Both the position numbers and the translations under genes were made by a program. Of a stretch of 64,000 nucleotides of DNA, positions 1-9,204 are shown one piece after another (the stretch's first letter is position 1; each line of letters opens with the position of its first letter). Under the pieces are notes generated by a model. The model saw only the letters and a list, made by a program, of their open reading frames with translations. It had not been told where the DNA came from and searched no databases. Where the stretch lies: the NCBI GenBank assembly GCA_047972425.1, contig JBKEAR010000016.1:1-64000 (forward strand). The letters run 5' to 3'. Origin of the DNA: JBKEAR01 sp047972425 (lineage in GTDB: Bacteria > Pseudomonadota > Alphaproteobacteria > JBKEAR01).

Positions 1-405
1 AAAAAAAGCTTTTATTATCCCCCTCTTTTACATCGCGCCATTGATTATGAGGAAGTTGTATCGGTGGATTATATTATGGCAGAAGTCCGTACAACTCAAA
101 ATAATCAGCAAAAAACATATATGCGCAAACTTTTGCAATTTGTTTTTGACCATGAAGTTATGAATAGCGAATATGGGGGTGAATCCCGCAATTTACGCAT
201 TAAGGCACAATATCACTCCGCTATACCGGCAGATAGGCAGGCTTGTATTTTTCCGCAACCGTTTGAGCCTGATTTACTCAACCAAAAAATTCATCAATAT
301 TTTAATCCGAAATCCAATAAAAGTTCTGATAATCAATCGGATAATAAAAAGAATTCGGAAAGAAAAAAGGATATTGTTAAATTATTACTCGCCAAGCCAA
401 GTTAA
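1..405 (+). CDS. C-terminal part of an unrecognised protein (5' end outside window)
   Basis: An open frame runs from the first base to a TAA at 403-405, so the gene starts upstream of the window; the GTG at 64 and later ATGs are internal rather than convincing starts, as no ribosome site precedes them. About 134 residues are visible. The last ~35 residues are rich in Asn, Ser and Lys and look like a disordered tail. I do not recognise the family. Its end overlaps the end of the convergent heptosyltransferase gene by 21 bases, and the neighbours are LPS core genes, so a cell-envelope role is possible but is only a guess from context. Confidence 0.6.
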   Translation, partial: KKSFYYPPLLHRAIDYEEVVSVDYIMAEVRTTQNNQQKTYMRKLLQFVFDHEVMNSEYGGESRNLRIKAQYHSAIPADRQACIFPQPFEPDLLNQKIHQYFNPKSNKSSDNQSDNKKNSERKKDIVKLLLAKPS

Positions 406-1407
406 AAGTTTATCATAAACTTGTTGCGCTGTAATATTGGCCATACTATCAAAACCTTGTTTATATTCCTTATTATAAAAAGGTTCGCCTTCTTTATGAC
501 CAAATAACGATATTTGATGCGTGCCTAAAATACCCACTTTATCGGGGCTGGTGGGGCCGTAAATAGCCACCCCCGGTAAATCGAGTGCCGCCGCTAAATG
601 CCCTAAGCCGGTATCAACCGATACAAAAGCTTTAGCACAAGATAATACGGCCATCAGCTCCATAAGCGGTAATTTGGGTAAAATAATAAAATTATCCGAT
701 GCTTGGGAAAGTTTTTCCGCCCGTTCTTTTTCGCTATCGTTGCCATAGGTGACTAAAGCTCTTAGGTGATTATTTTTAAGTAACTCTGCAAGCTCTACCC
801 AATGGTCAAACGGCCAATGTTTGGTCGGCCATGTGGTACCGTGGAACAAAAATACAAAAGGCTCATGGATATGGTTTTGGTTAAGTATCAATTCCCCTTT
901 GGGCTGATAAATAGTGGCATCAATGCCATAGTTAAATTTTTTATCTTCAATGGAGTATCCCAAAGACTGAGCAAATAATTGGCGGGTACGCTCTAATGCA
1001 TGCATCTCTTTGCTAACATTTATCTTATGATTATAAAAATAGCTGGCATTGCTGTCCCTTGCTGAGTTTTTATCGTAACCATAAACATCGGGGGCAATAT
1101 TTTTTGCCAAAATACCCGATTTTATTAAACCTTGGCCGTCAATAACAATATCGTAATTTTCGGCTTTGAGTATTTTACGCACTGCCCTTATATGTTGCCA
1201 AGCTTTAATGGGTTGCTTTTTTAATTTGCGCAAATGGATTTTATGGGTATTTTTAACAAATTTTGGTAATGCAGCCAAATCGGCAAAACCTTCCTCCACC
1301 AACCAATGCAACTCGATATCGGGCATATTTTGTGCGCAATCGTTAACTGCCGGAAAAGAATGCACAATATCGCCTAATGATGATAATTTAACGAATAATA
1401 TTTTCAA
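385..1407 (-). CDS. waaC: ADP-heptose:LPS heptosyltransferase I
   Basis: A glycosyltransferase family 9 enzyme that adds the first L-glycero-D-manno-heptose to the Kdo region of lipid A on the cytoplasmic face of the inner membrane. The 340-residue length is normal. The N-terminus carries the family's opening strand and loop (KLSSLGDIVHSFPA), and the C-terminal half has the donor-site segment HGTTWPTKHWP followed by the SVDTGLGHLAAAL motif shared by ADP-heptose transferases. It is divergent from hldE, which makes the ADP-heptose donor precursor, so the pair fits one pathway. The ATG at 1407 starts exactly at the conserved N-terminus. WaaC is favoured over WaaF because of the TTWPTKHWP segment. 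Confidence 0.88.
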   Translation of the reverse strand: MKILFVKLSSLGDIVHSFPAVNDCAQNMPDIELHWLVEEGFADLAALPKFVKNTHKIHLRKLKKQPIKAWQHIRAVRKILKAENYDIVIDGQGLIKSGILAKNIAPDVYGYDKNSARDSNASYFYNHKINVSKEMHALERTRQLFAQSLGYSIEDKKFNYGIDATIYQPKGELILNQNHIHEPFVFLFHGTTWPTKHWPFDHWVELAELLKNNHLRALVTYGNDSEKERAEKLSQASDNFIILPKLPLMELMAVLSCAKAFVSVDTGLGHLAAALDLPGVAIYGPTSPDKVGILGTHQISLFGHKEGEPFYNKEYKQGFDSMANITAQQVYDKLLTWLGE

Positions 1408-1485
1408 TGCCCGACAATCCTTTTATAATCTGAAATCTTATGGTATAAATTTATTGTTATAATTGCAATCAATAAGGATTATTTA

Positions 1486-2943
1486 ATGCCCCTTACGCCT
1501 TTACATCATACGGCTCAAAGCTTTAAAAATCGTAAAATTTTAATTATCGGCGATGTTATGTTGGATCGTTTTATTTATGGCGATGTGCAACGTATTTCGC
1601 CCGAAGGCCCCATACCCATATTAAAATTTGAGCGCGAAAAATATATGGCTGGCGGTGCGGGCAATGTGGCAGCCAATATTATTGCCCTTGGGGGTAACGC
1701 CCATTTAATTTCTATTTGTGGCAGCGATGATACGGCCGGGCTATTAAAACAAACCTTAGCCGAACAAAATATTACATGTGATTTGATAGCCGATGATACC
1801 CGCCCCACAATTGAAAAAACCCGTTTTGTTTCCCGCGCGCAACAATTGCTGCGTTTAGATAAAGAAAGCAATTTAGTAATATCGGAGGAAATTGAAGCCC
1901 ATATTTTTCACAAGGCTGAAAATTTGGCGGCTGAATATGATGTTATTTTACTTTCGGACTATGCCAAAGGCTTGCTTACCCCTAAACTTTCGGCAAATTT
2001 AATTAATTTAGCAGGGCAATTGGGCAAACCGATTATTGTTGACCCAAAAGGCAGCAATTGGGATGCTTATCGCCATGCCACCCTAATTACCCCCAATACC
2101 CATGAAGCGGCAGGGATTATTGGTTATACGCCCAAAACCAATGACGATGCCGAAAATATTGCCTTGAGCCTATGTAAAGATTATGATTTAGGTGCATTAT
2201 TACTTACCCGTGGCCCTCAGGGTATGACTTTAGCTTATGATAATAAAATTAAACATTTAGCGACCGAAGCCCAAGTGGTTGCCGATGTTTCGGGCGCAGG
2301 CGATACGGTTGTGGCAACCTTAAGTTTGGGATTAGCCGCCGGCTTAGATATCGAAAATGCCGTGACCATTGCCAATACGGCAGCCGCCATTGTGGTGGAA
2401 AAAACAGGTACGGCGACTGTAAGTGCTAATGAATTAGAAGCCCGCACCCAAAAATCCATTCATCAATATGAAGGCGAATTGATGGATCATCAAAAATTAC
2501 TAAGCCGTATTGAAAACTGGCGCAGCCGTGGACTGATTGTGGGCATGACCAATGGTTGTTTCGATTTGCTCCATGCGGGGCATTTACATAATTTTATGGA
2601 GGCCAAAAAAGAATGCGACCGTTTGATTGTCGCTGTAAATTCCGATGCCTCAGTCAAACGCCTAAAAGGGCCAAGCCGCCCAGTGCAAAATTTAGAAGAC
2701 CGTGCCCGTGTATTAGCCCATTTGCGCGAGGTGGATGCGGTATGTGCCTTTGAGCAAGACACACCTTATGATTTGGTGAAACTATTACAGCCCGATGTCC
2801 TGATTAAAGGGGGCGATTATAAGGTAGAAGAAATTGCTGGCCATGATATTGTACTTGGCAATGGGGGGCGTGTGGTTTTGATCCCCCTTTTAGAGGGTTT
2901 TTCTACCACCGCAACCATTGCCAAAATTGCTGAAAAAGAATAA
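1486..2943 (+). CDS. hldE: Bifunctional heptose 7-phosphate kinase / heptose 1-phosphate adenylyltransferase
   Basis: Makes ADP-D-glycero-beta-D-manno-heptose in two of its steps: phosphorylation of heptose 7-phosphate at C1, and later transfer of AMP. The N-terminal ribokinase-type domain (about 1-320) shows the GGAGNVA substrate motif and the GAGD catalytic motif with Asp273. The C-terminal nucleotidyltransferase domain (about 345-485) starts with TNGCFDLLHAGH at 355-366, the family's nucleotide-binding HxGH-type site. The 485-residue length matches fused HldE proteins. The ATG at 1486 follows an AAGGA ribosome site, and a TATAAT lies just upstream. It sits divergently from waaC. Confidence 0.95.
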   Translation: MPLTPLHHTAQSFKNRKILIIGDVMLDRFIYGDVQRISPEGPIPILKFEREKYMAGGAGNVAANIIALGGNAHLISICGSDDTAGLLKQTLAEQNITCDLIADDTRPTIEKTRFVSRAQQLLRLDKESNLVISEEIEAHIFHKAENLAAEYDVILLSDYAKGLLTPKLSANLINLAGQLGKPIIVDPKGSNWDAYRHATLITPNTHEAAGIIGYTPKTNDDAENIALSLCKDYDLGALLLTRGPQGMTLAYDNKIKHLATEAQVVADVSGAGDTVVATLSLGLAAGLDIENAVTIANTAAAIVVEKTGTATVSANELEARTQKSIHQYEGELMDHQKLLSRIENWRSRGLIVGMTNGCFDLLHAGHLHNFMEAKKECDRLIVAVNSDASVKRLKGPSRPVQNLEDRARVLAHLREVDAVCAFEQDTPYDLVKLLQPDVLIKGGDYKVEEIAGHDIVLGNGGRVVLIPLLEGFSTTATIAKIAEKE

Positions 2944-2990
2944 CTTGCTTAGCGTTTTATCGTAAATTTTTATCATACATTATCCAATTA

Positions 2991-3019
2991 TTGACACTCT
3001 CAAAAACTGGGTATATATC
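2991..3019 (+). promoter_or_regulatory. Sigma70-type promoter for miaA
   Basis: TTGACA at 2991-2996, a 17-base spacer, then TATATC at 3014-3019, about 40 bases ahead of the miaA start. Read from sequence only. Confidence 0.55.
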
Positions 3020-3059
3020 TAGCTTTTAATCATATATAAAATGAAAGTATGGGTGTAAA

Positions 3060-3968
3060 TTGAATAAAATTATTGCTGTTATCGGCCCTACAGCATCGGG
3101 CAAATCTCATTTGGCATTAAAGCTGGCACAAAAGCTCGGTGGCGAAATTATCAATTTTGATAGCATGCAGGTTTATAAAGGCTTAGATGTCATTACCGCT
3201 TGCCCCTCGGCCGCAGAAAAAGCGCTTATACCCCACCATTTGTATCAGTTTCAAGAACCCGATACATCCTTAAATACCGCCGCTTGGGCTGCATTGGCAA
3301 AAGATGCAATTACCGATTGTTTTCATCGGGGGAAACAACCCATTTTAGTAGGGGGTACGGGTTTTTATTTAAAAACTTTAATCGAGGGCATATCCCCCAT
3401 TCCCGATACCAACCCCGCAATTGTGGCTCAATTAATGGAAGAAGCCGCTGTGGAAGGCACACCGGCCTTACATAAACGCCTTGCCCAAGTTGACCCAGCC
3501 ATTGCCCGCACATTAAAACCCCAAGATACTCAACGTATCATTCGGGCGCTTTCGGTATTTATGGATACTGAAACACCCCTTTCCGCATGGCAGCGCATTG
3601 CACCCACCCCTTATTTACCCAGTGCCACATGGCAAATACTGGGGTTATTGCCCGAGCGTAGTGCGTTATATGCGCGCTGTGATAAACGTTTTGATACGAT
3701 AATGGCACAAGGGGCATTGGCTGAAACCCAAGCCTTAAAAGATAAAAACTTACCCACCACCCTGCCCGCTATGCGCTCTGTTGGGGTTAAACAATTAATG
3801 GCTTATTTAAATGGGGAATGGGATTTAGAAACCGCTACCGAAAAAGCCAAAATTGCCACTCGTAATTATGCTAAGCGCCAATCCACTTGGGTCCGCAACC
3901 AGATAACGGGTGCAATTATCCTGCCCCAATTTGGCGAAGAGGTGCAAATAGAGGAATTAAAATTGTGA
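3060..3968 (+). CDS. miaA: tRNA dimethylallyltransferase
   Basis: Transfers the dimethylallyl group to N6 of A37 in tRNAs that read UNN codons. The P-loop GPTASGKS occupies residues 9-16, followed by the FDSMQVYKGLD segment that contacts the anticodon loop and by GGTGFYLKTLI, both hallmarks of the family. At 302 residues it has normal length. The start is a TTG at 3060: an in-frame TGA lies at 3042 and no ATG or GTG lies between. The stop codon overlaps the ATG of the next gene by one base, so the downstream glucosidase is probably translationally coupled. Confidence 0.93.
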   Translation: MNKIIAVIGPTASGKSHLALKLAQKLGGEIINFDSMQVYKGLDVITACPSAAEKALIPHHLYQFQEPDTSLNTAAWAALAKDAITDCFHRGKQPILVGGTGFYLKTLIEGISPIPDTNPAIVAQLMEEAAVEGTPALHKRLAQVDPAIARTLKPQDTQRIIRALSVFMDTETPLSAWQRIAPTPYLPSATWQILGLLPERSALYARCDKRFDTIMAQGALAETQALKDKNLPTTLPAMRSVGVKQLMAYLNGEWDLETATEKAKIATRNYAKRQSTWVRNQITGAIILPQFGEEVQIEELKL

Positions 3969-5578
3969 TGAATATTAATAAACCCGCCCCATGGAAAGAA
4001 GCCGTTGTTTACGAAATTTATCCGCGCTCCTTTAACGATAGCAATGATGACGGTATTGGCGATATTAACGGCATAACCGCCAAATTGGATTATCTGCAAG
4101 ATTTGGGGGTGGATATGTTATGGCTTTGCCCGTTTTTTAAAAGCCCCATGGATGATATGGGTTATGATATATCGGACTTTCGCGATATTGACCCGCTTTT
4201 TGGCACAATGGCCGATTTTGATAATTTACTTCACGAAGCCCAAAAACGTCATATTTCTATAATGATTGATTTGGTGATGAACCATTGCTCGGACGAACAT
4301 TTTTGGTTTACCGAGGCCTGTAAATCCGTTGACAATCCTTACCATGACTATTTTATTTGGACGGATAAACCCAATAATTGGAAGTCAATTTTTCGGGGTT
4401 CCGCATGGGAATATGTGCCTGAGGTTGGGCAATATTATATGCATACATTCTCTAAAAAACAGCCCGACCTTAATTGGCAAAACCCCAAATTACGCACCGA
4501 AATGAAGGATATTATGCGCTTTTGGCTCAACAAAGGCGTAAAAGCCCTACGCTTTGATGCCATAACGGCTATCTCTAAGCCCATCGGTTTTCCCAATATT
4601 CCTGCCAATATGGAACTCACCGATTTTATCTCTTTTGGCCCTTACTTAACCCAGTGGCTCAATGAAATTTATAGCGAAGTGCTTTCAGAGTATGATGTAA
4701 CCACCGTGGGCGAAGGCCCGCCCCAAGGCAGCAGTAAAATATCCACCATAACCGGCGATGATAAATGTTTACAAAGCCTGCATGTATTTGGCCCCATTAG
4801 CCAAGATGTGCGCGATGGCGAGCTATTCCGCAAATGGCCGTTTGACCCCAAAAGATGGTATAACCAAAACCGAGAATGGATTGAATATATCCGAAGCTTA
4901 GATATATGGAATACTAGCTTTATCCAAAATCATGACCACCCGCGTATAGTCTCACGCTATGGTAATGATAAAGAGTTTTGGCGACAATCGGCTATATTAT
5001 GGGCAGTTTGGAACCTCACCCAACGCGCAACTATTTATATTTATCAGGGCGATGAATTGGGTATGAAAAATTACCCATTCACTTCTATTGATGAATTTCA
5101 AGATGTGCAAATCATTAACTTAGCCAAAGAGATTAAAGAACGTGGCGAGGATATAAAAGACTATTGGCCGGCGATATGCCACCGTGCGCGCGATAATGCC
5201 CGCACCCCGATGCAATGGGATAAAAACAAGCCTTATTACGGATTTTCTGCCCATCAGCCATGGTTGAATGTGAATGATAACAATATTGATGCCCAATCGT
5301 CACCCATATTACCCGCTTATAAAGAGCTTATCAAACTCCGCCAAACCTATAAAGATAGCCTTGTTTATGGGGAGATTATCTTTGATGATTATAACAATGA
5401 CGGCATTATTGCTTATAAGCGGCAATCAACAGATGAAACATTATATATCATTATGAATTTTTCCGATGATGCCAAAACTTATAATTTTGCCGATGGTGAA
5501 ATTTTATTTAATAATTATTATGCACTCACCCCCAACCGAATTCAGCCTTGGCAAGCCATTATTTTAAAGCTGCAATAA
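3968..5578 (+). CDS. GH13 alpha-glucosidase (oligo-1,6-glucosidase-like), copy 1
   Basis: A 536-residue cytoplasmic glycoside hydrolase family 13 enzyme that should cleave terminal alpha-glucosidic bonds in short oligosaccharides. The (beta/alpha)8 barrel carries the nucleophile Asp197 (in RFDAI), acid/base Glu249 (in TVGEGP) and the third carboxylate Asp323 (in QNHDHPR). The early DLVMNHCSDEHFWF segment is conserved region I. No signal peptide is present. An upstream in-frame start exists at 3887, but the ATG at 3968 overlaps the miaA stop and gives the same N-terminus as the neighbouring paralogue, so it is preferred. It is closely related to the next gene throughout, pointing to tandem duplication. 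Substrate (maltose-, isomaltose- or sucrose-type) cannot be read with confidence. Confidence 0.88.
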   Translation: MNINKPAPWKEAVVYEIYPRSFNDSNDDGIGDINGITAKLDYLQDLGVDMLWLCPFFKSPMDDMGYDISDFRDIDPLFGTMADFDNLLHEAQKRHISIMIDLVMNHCSDEHFWFTEACKSVDNPYHDYFIWTDKPNNWKSIFRGSAWEYVPEVGQYYMHTFSKKQPDLNWQNPKLRTEMKDIMRFWLNKGVKALRFDAITAISKPIGFPNIPANMELTDFISFGPYLTQWLNEIYSEVLSEYDVTTVGEGPPQGSSKISTITGDDKCLQSLHVFGPISQDVRDGELFRKWPFDPKRWYNQNREWIEYIRSLDIWNTSFIQNHDHPRIVSRYGNDKEFWRQSAILWAVWNLTQRATIYIYQGDELGMKNYPFTSIDEFQDVQIINLAKEIKERGEDIKDYWPAICHRARDNARTPMQWDKNKPYYGFSAHQPWLNVNDNNIDAQSSPILPAYKELIKLRQTYKDSLVYGEIIFDDYNNDGIIAYKRQSTDETLYIIMNFSDDAKTYNFADGEILFNNYYALTPNRIQPWQAIILKLQ

Positions 5579-5593
5579 AGGATACATAACCCA

Positions 5594-7204
5594 ATGACAA
5601 GCCCAACCAACCCTACCCCATGGAAAGAAGCCGTTATTTACCAAATCTACCCGCGCTCCTTTAAAGATAGCAATAATGACGGTATTGGCGATATAAACGG
5701 AATTATCGAAAAGCTCGATTATATCCAATCATTGGGTGTCGATATCATTTGGCTTTCGCCCTTTTTTAAAAGCCCCATGGATGATATGGGCTATGATGTC
5801 TCGGACTATCGCGATATTGACCCGATATTCGGCACGATGAAAGATTTTGAAAATCTTGTGGCCGAAGCCGAAAAACACGGGCTTATCATTATGATGGATA
5901 TGGTGATGAACCATTGCTCGGATGAACATTTTTGGTTTACCGAGGCCTGTAAATCGGTGGATAATTCTTATCATGACTATTTTATATGGACAGATAAACC
6001 CAATAATTGGGTATCGTTATTTAGTGGCTCGGCTTGGGAATATGTGCCATCGGTCGGGAAATATTATTTGCATGTATTTTCTAAAAAACAGCCCGATCTC
6101 AATTGGGAGAACCCCCAATTACGTGCAGAAATGCAAGATGTTATCCGCTTTTGGCTCAACAAAGGGGTAAAAGCCATTCGCTTTGATGCCATTACTTCTA
6201 TCTCCAAACCCCATGGCTTCCCCGATGCACCCAATAATTTAGGCTTAACCGATTTTATCTCTTTTGGCCCCCATTTGGCCGAATGGTTAGAGGAAATTAA
6301 TAGGGATGTTTTTGCTGAATATGATGTAATTACCGTGGGCGAAGGCCCGGCCATTGTGGATGATGAAATTACCACCATTACGGGTGATGATAAATGTTTG
6401 CAAACCCTGCATGTGTTTAATGCCCATGGTCAGGATATCCGCGGTGGTGTGTTATTTAAGGCATGGCCGTTTGATGCTGCCCAATGGCAAAAAGATAGCC
6501 AAAGCTGGGCACAAGATTGTGATCGGCTCGCTATTTGGAATACAAGCGTTATTCAAAATCATGATTTACCGCGCATTGTCTCTCGCTTTGGTAACGATGG
6601 TGAATATTGGCAGCAATCCGCCAGCTTATGGGCAGTATGGAGCCTCACACAAAAGGCAGCTATTTATATTTATCAGGGCGAAGAATTGGGCATGCGCAAC
6701 CATGAATTTACGAGTCTTGATGAATATAAAGATGTTCAGGTACTCAATTTTGCTAAAGAAGTAGAGGATAGAGGTGAAAATTTAGCTGATTATTGGAGCG
6801 ATATTAACTACCGCGCACGCGATAATGCTCGCACCCCGATGCAATGGGATAAAACCCAACCCTATTACGGATTTTCTGCCCACAAGCCTTGGATTAACGG
6901 CAATGAAGACGCTATTGATGCTTTAACGTCGCCCATTGTTGATGTATATCGCAAGCTTATTACCTTGCGCAAACAATATAAAGATATTTTGGTTTATGGC
7001 GATATTGTTTTTGATGAAAATAAAGGAGACGGTATTATTGGCTATAAACGCATCGGCAAGGATGAAATTTGGCAAATAATCCTTAATTTTTCCGATAATA
7101 TTAAAGATTGTAATATCCCAAAAGGAAAAATCATTTATAATGATTACAATCACTTGAACCATGCGCAATTGCAGCCATGGCAGGCTCTGATTATAGAGTT
7201 ATAA
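5594..7204 (+). CDS. GH13 alpha-glucosidase (oligo-1,6-glucosidase-like), copy 2
   Basis: Tandem paralogue of the preceding gene, also 536 residues and 15 bases downstream. The catalytic triad is intact: Asp198 (RFDAI), Glu250 (TVGEGP) and Asp324. The one clear change in a conserved region is QNHDLPR where copy 1 has QNHDHPR, next to the transition-state-stabilising Asp, so the two enzymes may differ in subsite preference (inference). Whole stretches such as the MNHCSDEHFWFTEACKSVD segment are the same in both. No transporter or regulator for sugar uptake is next to them, so their substrate could be internal (for example a storage glucan fragment or compatible solute). Confidence 0.87.
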   Translation: MTSPTNPTPWKEAVIYQIYPRSFKDSNNDGIGDINGIIEKLDYIQSLGVDIIWLSPFFKSPMDDMGYDVSDYRDIDPIFGTMKDFENLVAEAEKHGLIIMMDMVMNHCSDEHFWFTEACKSVDNSYHDYFIWTDKPNNWVSLFSGSAWEYVPSVGKYYLHVFSKKQPDLNWENPQLRAEMQDVIRFWLNKGVKAIRFDAITSISKPHGFPDAPNNLGLTDFISFGPHLAEWLEEINRDVFAEYDVITVGEGPAIVDDEITTITGDDKCLQTLHVFNAHGQDIRGGVLFKAWPFDAAQWQKDSQSWAQDCDRLAIWNTSVIQNHDLPRIVSRFGNDGEYWQQSASLWAVWSLTQKAAIYIYQGEELGMRNHEFTSLDEYKDVQVLNFAKEVEDRGENLADYWSDINYRARDNARTPMQWDKTQPYYGFSAHKPWINGNEDAIDALTSPIVDVYRKLITLRKQYKDILVYGDIVFDENKGDGIIGYKRIGKDEIWQIILNFSDNIKDCNIPKGKIIYNDYNHLNHAQLQPWQALIIEL

Positions 7205-7257
7205 GTTATTTTTTAGATTATTATCAATAAAATGATTAGAAAAAAATATAAACTTAC

Positions 7258-7286
7258 TTGACGAAACACTATAGTAATCCTAAATT
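7258..7286 (+). promoter_or_regulatory. Sigma70-type promoter for trxA
   Basis: TTGACG at 7258-7263, 17-base spacer, TAAATT at 7281-7286, about 40 bases before the trxA start codon. Confidence 0.5.
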
Positions 7287-7328
7287 GAAAATACCGACCA
7301 TAGAGAAATTTAGAAGGAATAGAAAGTT

Positions 7329-7643
7329 ATGACCTTAAATGTAACCCAAGATAATTTTCAGGCAGAAGTCATTGATGCCGATAAACCCGTTATCGTTGAT
7401 GTTTGGGCAAGCTGGTGTGGCCCATGTAAAATGCTCTCACCCATTATTGATGCCCTTGATACCGAAATGGACAATGTAAAATTTGTTAAACTTAATGCCG
7501 ATGAAAATCAAGAGTTAACCGCAGCCTTAGGTGTACGCAATTTACCAACACTTGTATTATTTAAAAATGGTGCCGTTGAAACCGTGCGTATGGGTGCAGC
7601 CCCTAAAGGCCAAATTCAAGCATGGGTTAATCAAAATATCTAA
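7329..7643 (+). CDS. trxA: Thioredoxin
   Basis: A 104-residue cytoplasmic thioredoxin that reduces protein disulfides. The active site WCGPC places the redox cysteines at 30 and 33, inside the canonical WASWCGPCKML context, and the cis-proline segment NLPTLVLF follows. Length and fold landmarks are those of classical TrxA. It has its own promoter and a terminator directly behind it, so it is a single-gene unit. An AAGGAA ribosome site precedes the ATG. Confidence 0.95.
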   Translation: MTLNVTQDNFQAEVIDADKPVIVDVWASWCGPCKMLSPIIDALDTEMDNVKFVKLNADENQELTAALGVRNLPTLVLFKNGAVETVRMGAAPKGQIQAWVNQNI

Positions 7644-7671
7644 ATGATTCAATATCTATTATAAAAATTTT

Positions 7672-7697
7672 AAGAGGGCTTTTGCCCTCTTTTTTTG
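7672..7697 (+). terminator. Rho-independent terminator after trxA
   Basis: Stem AGAGGGC / GCCCTCT with a TTTT loop, followed by a run of seven T residues. Confidence 0.8.
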
Positions 7698-7803
7698 TTC
7701 AAATAAATAATTGCATGAAACCATGCATATGTAAAATGCGCTTAACAATAAATCAATATCATGTTACAGATAATAGAGATTTCATAGAACAAGGCGCATA
7801 ATA

Positions 7804-8928
7804 ATGGGTGAGCAAAAAGTAACGTTAGATAAAGCAAGTTTATATTGGATAATCGCTACAGTTGTGGTTATTACATTCGCTTTTTTAAATATGATCCAAA
7901 TGTTTTTGGTTCCATTATTTTTAGCCGCTATTTTAAGCATGTTATTTGCCCCGATATTTCGTTGGTTTAATCAACATTTAAAAAATCGCCCAATCTTTTC
8001 ATCAATACTCACTATATTTACGGTTATTATAGCCCTGATATTTCCGCTATTTTTCATTATTGATATCATTATCAAACAAACAAGCGAATATATGGTTCAT
8101 GCGCGAACACTCACAAGCAATATCTCCCAAACCAGTACAGCCGATACCATTATATTTATCGAAAAACTCCCATTTGGTCACTGGATTATTGCACACCAAA
8201 CAGAAATTTTAACCAAAGTTGCCGAAATTTCTCAAAAAATAGCAACAATTGTTCTGAATTTATTGCCGGCTATTGGGCAGCAAGCGGTTTCCTTCTTTTT
8301 AAGCATGTTTATCATGCTTTATGCCATGTTTTTCTTTTTACAATATAAGGGAAATCTTTTTAGCAAGTTATTTGCCTATACAGGATTACCAAACGAAATT
8401 AAAGATGAGTTATCGGAGCGTGTTATTTCCATTAGCCGCGCAACGATTAAAGGAACGATTATTATTGGTATTGTCCAAGGACTTTTAGGTGGTATCGGTT
8501 TTGCGCTTACAGGCGCACCTGCCCCCGCATTTTTAGGGGCTGTTATGGCCATAGCATCAATCATACCGGGTATTGGTACGGCGGTTGTTTGGATACCTGT
8601 TGTAATTTATTTATTTATGCAAGGCCAAACCATGCATGCCACTATATTATTGGCATGGTCGGCCGGTATTGTGGGAACAATCGATAATATTTTACGCCCC
8701 CGTTTGGTGGGAAATGATACAAAAATGCCAGATTTATTAATATTAATCAGCACATTAGGCGGTATAAGCGTTTTTGGTGCTGTGGGTATTATCTTAGGCC
8801 CTGTAATTGCCGGTTTATTTGTGAGTATTTGGGCTGTAGTTAAGGATCATAATAACGATATTGATTATAAAATAGATGATGTGTCTCAAGCACAAGGAGG
8901 ATCTAATGCCAACAAAAAAAGAGCTTGA
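7804..8928 (+). CDS. AI-2E / PerM family membrane transporter
   Basis: A 374-residue inner-membrane protein with about seven hydrophobic segments in the pattern of the AI-2 exporter (TqsA) / PerM permease family. Visible signs are two N-terminal helices, a mid-protein SRATIKGTIIIGIVQGLLGGIGF stretch (split by a turn) and the later GIGTAVVWIPV and NILRPRLVG segments typical of the family. Substrate is not predictable: members export autoinducer-2, Na+/H+ exchange in some, or nothing known. Its last 23 bases overlap the next gene, so the three genes 7804-9717 form an operon. Confidence 0.82.
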   Translation: MGEQKVTLDKASLYWIIATVVVITFAFLNMIQMFLVPLFLAAILSMLFAPIFRWFNQHLKNRPIFSSILTIFTVIIALIFPLFFIIDIIIKQTSEYMVHARTLTSNISQTSTADTIIFIEKLPFGHWIIAHQTEILTKVAEISQKIATIVLNLLPAIGQQAVSFFLSMFIMLYAMFFFLQYKGNLFSKLFAYTGLPNEIKDELSERVISISRATIKGTIIIGIVQGLLGGIGFALTGAPAPAFLGAVMAIASIIPGIGTAVVWIPVVIYLFMQGQTMHATILLAWSAGIVGTIDNILRPRLVGNDTKMPDLLILISTLGGISVFGAVGIILGPVIAGLFVSIWAVVKDHNNDIDYKIDDVSQAQGGSNANKKRA

Positions 8929-9193
8929 AGAACAAGTAAAATATTTACAGCAAGAGCTAGAAAATGCCAAAAAAACAACGGCTACACGAGTGCAAACTAC
9001 AGGGGAGCTACCCTTTGAGGATAAACAGATAGAATATGAGGAAGCGGTAACGGATATTGATTTTAAAGAAATTGAATCCGAGCTTTCGGAGCTATTAAAA
9101 GAGCTTAAATCATTTACAAAAGAGTACCCGATGATGAGTATGGTGGGTGCTGGTTTATTAGGCATTTTAATCGGCCGCTTGGTTTCGAAATAG
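8906..9193 (+). CDS. ElaB/YqjD/DUF883-like membrane-anchored coiled-coil protein
   Basis: A 95-residue protein with a charged, predicted coiled-coil N-terminus (KELEEQVKYLQQELE) and a single C-terminal membrane segment ending GAGLLGILIGRL, the layout of the E. coli YqjD/ElaB ribosome-associated inner-membrane family. The ATG at 8906 is chosen over an earlier in-frame ATG at 8876 because a perfect AGGAGG lies just before it at 8895-8900. It overlaps the end of the PerM-like gene and is followed closely by another membrane protein. Function in this organism is unknown; family assignment rests on layout and the C-terminal motif. Confidence 0.65.
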   Translation: MPTKKELEEQVKYLQQELENAKKTTATRVQTTGELPFEDKQIEYEEAVTDIDFKEIESELSELLKELKSFTKEYPMMSMVGAGLLGILIGRLVSK

Positions 9194-9204
9194 GGGAGGA
9201 AAAA

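Noticed and set aside
6354..6764. 136-codon plus-strand ORF inside the second GH13 gene
   Set aside because: Out-of-frame within an intact enzyme gene with all catalytic residues; no family resemblance.
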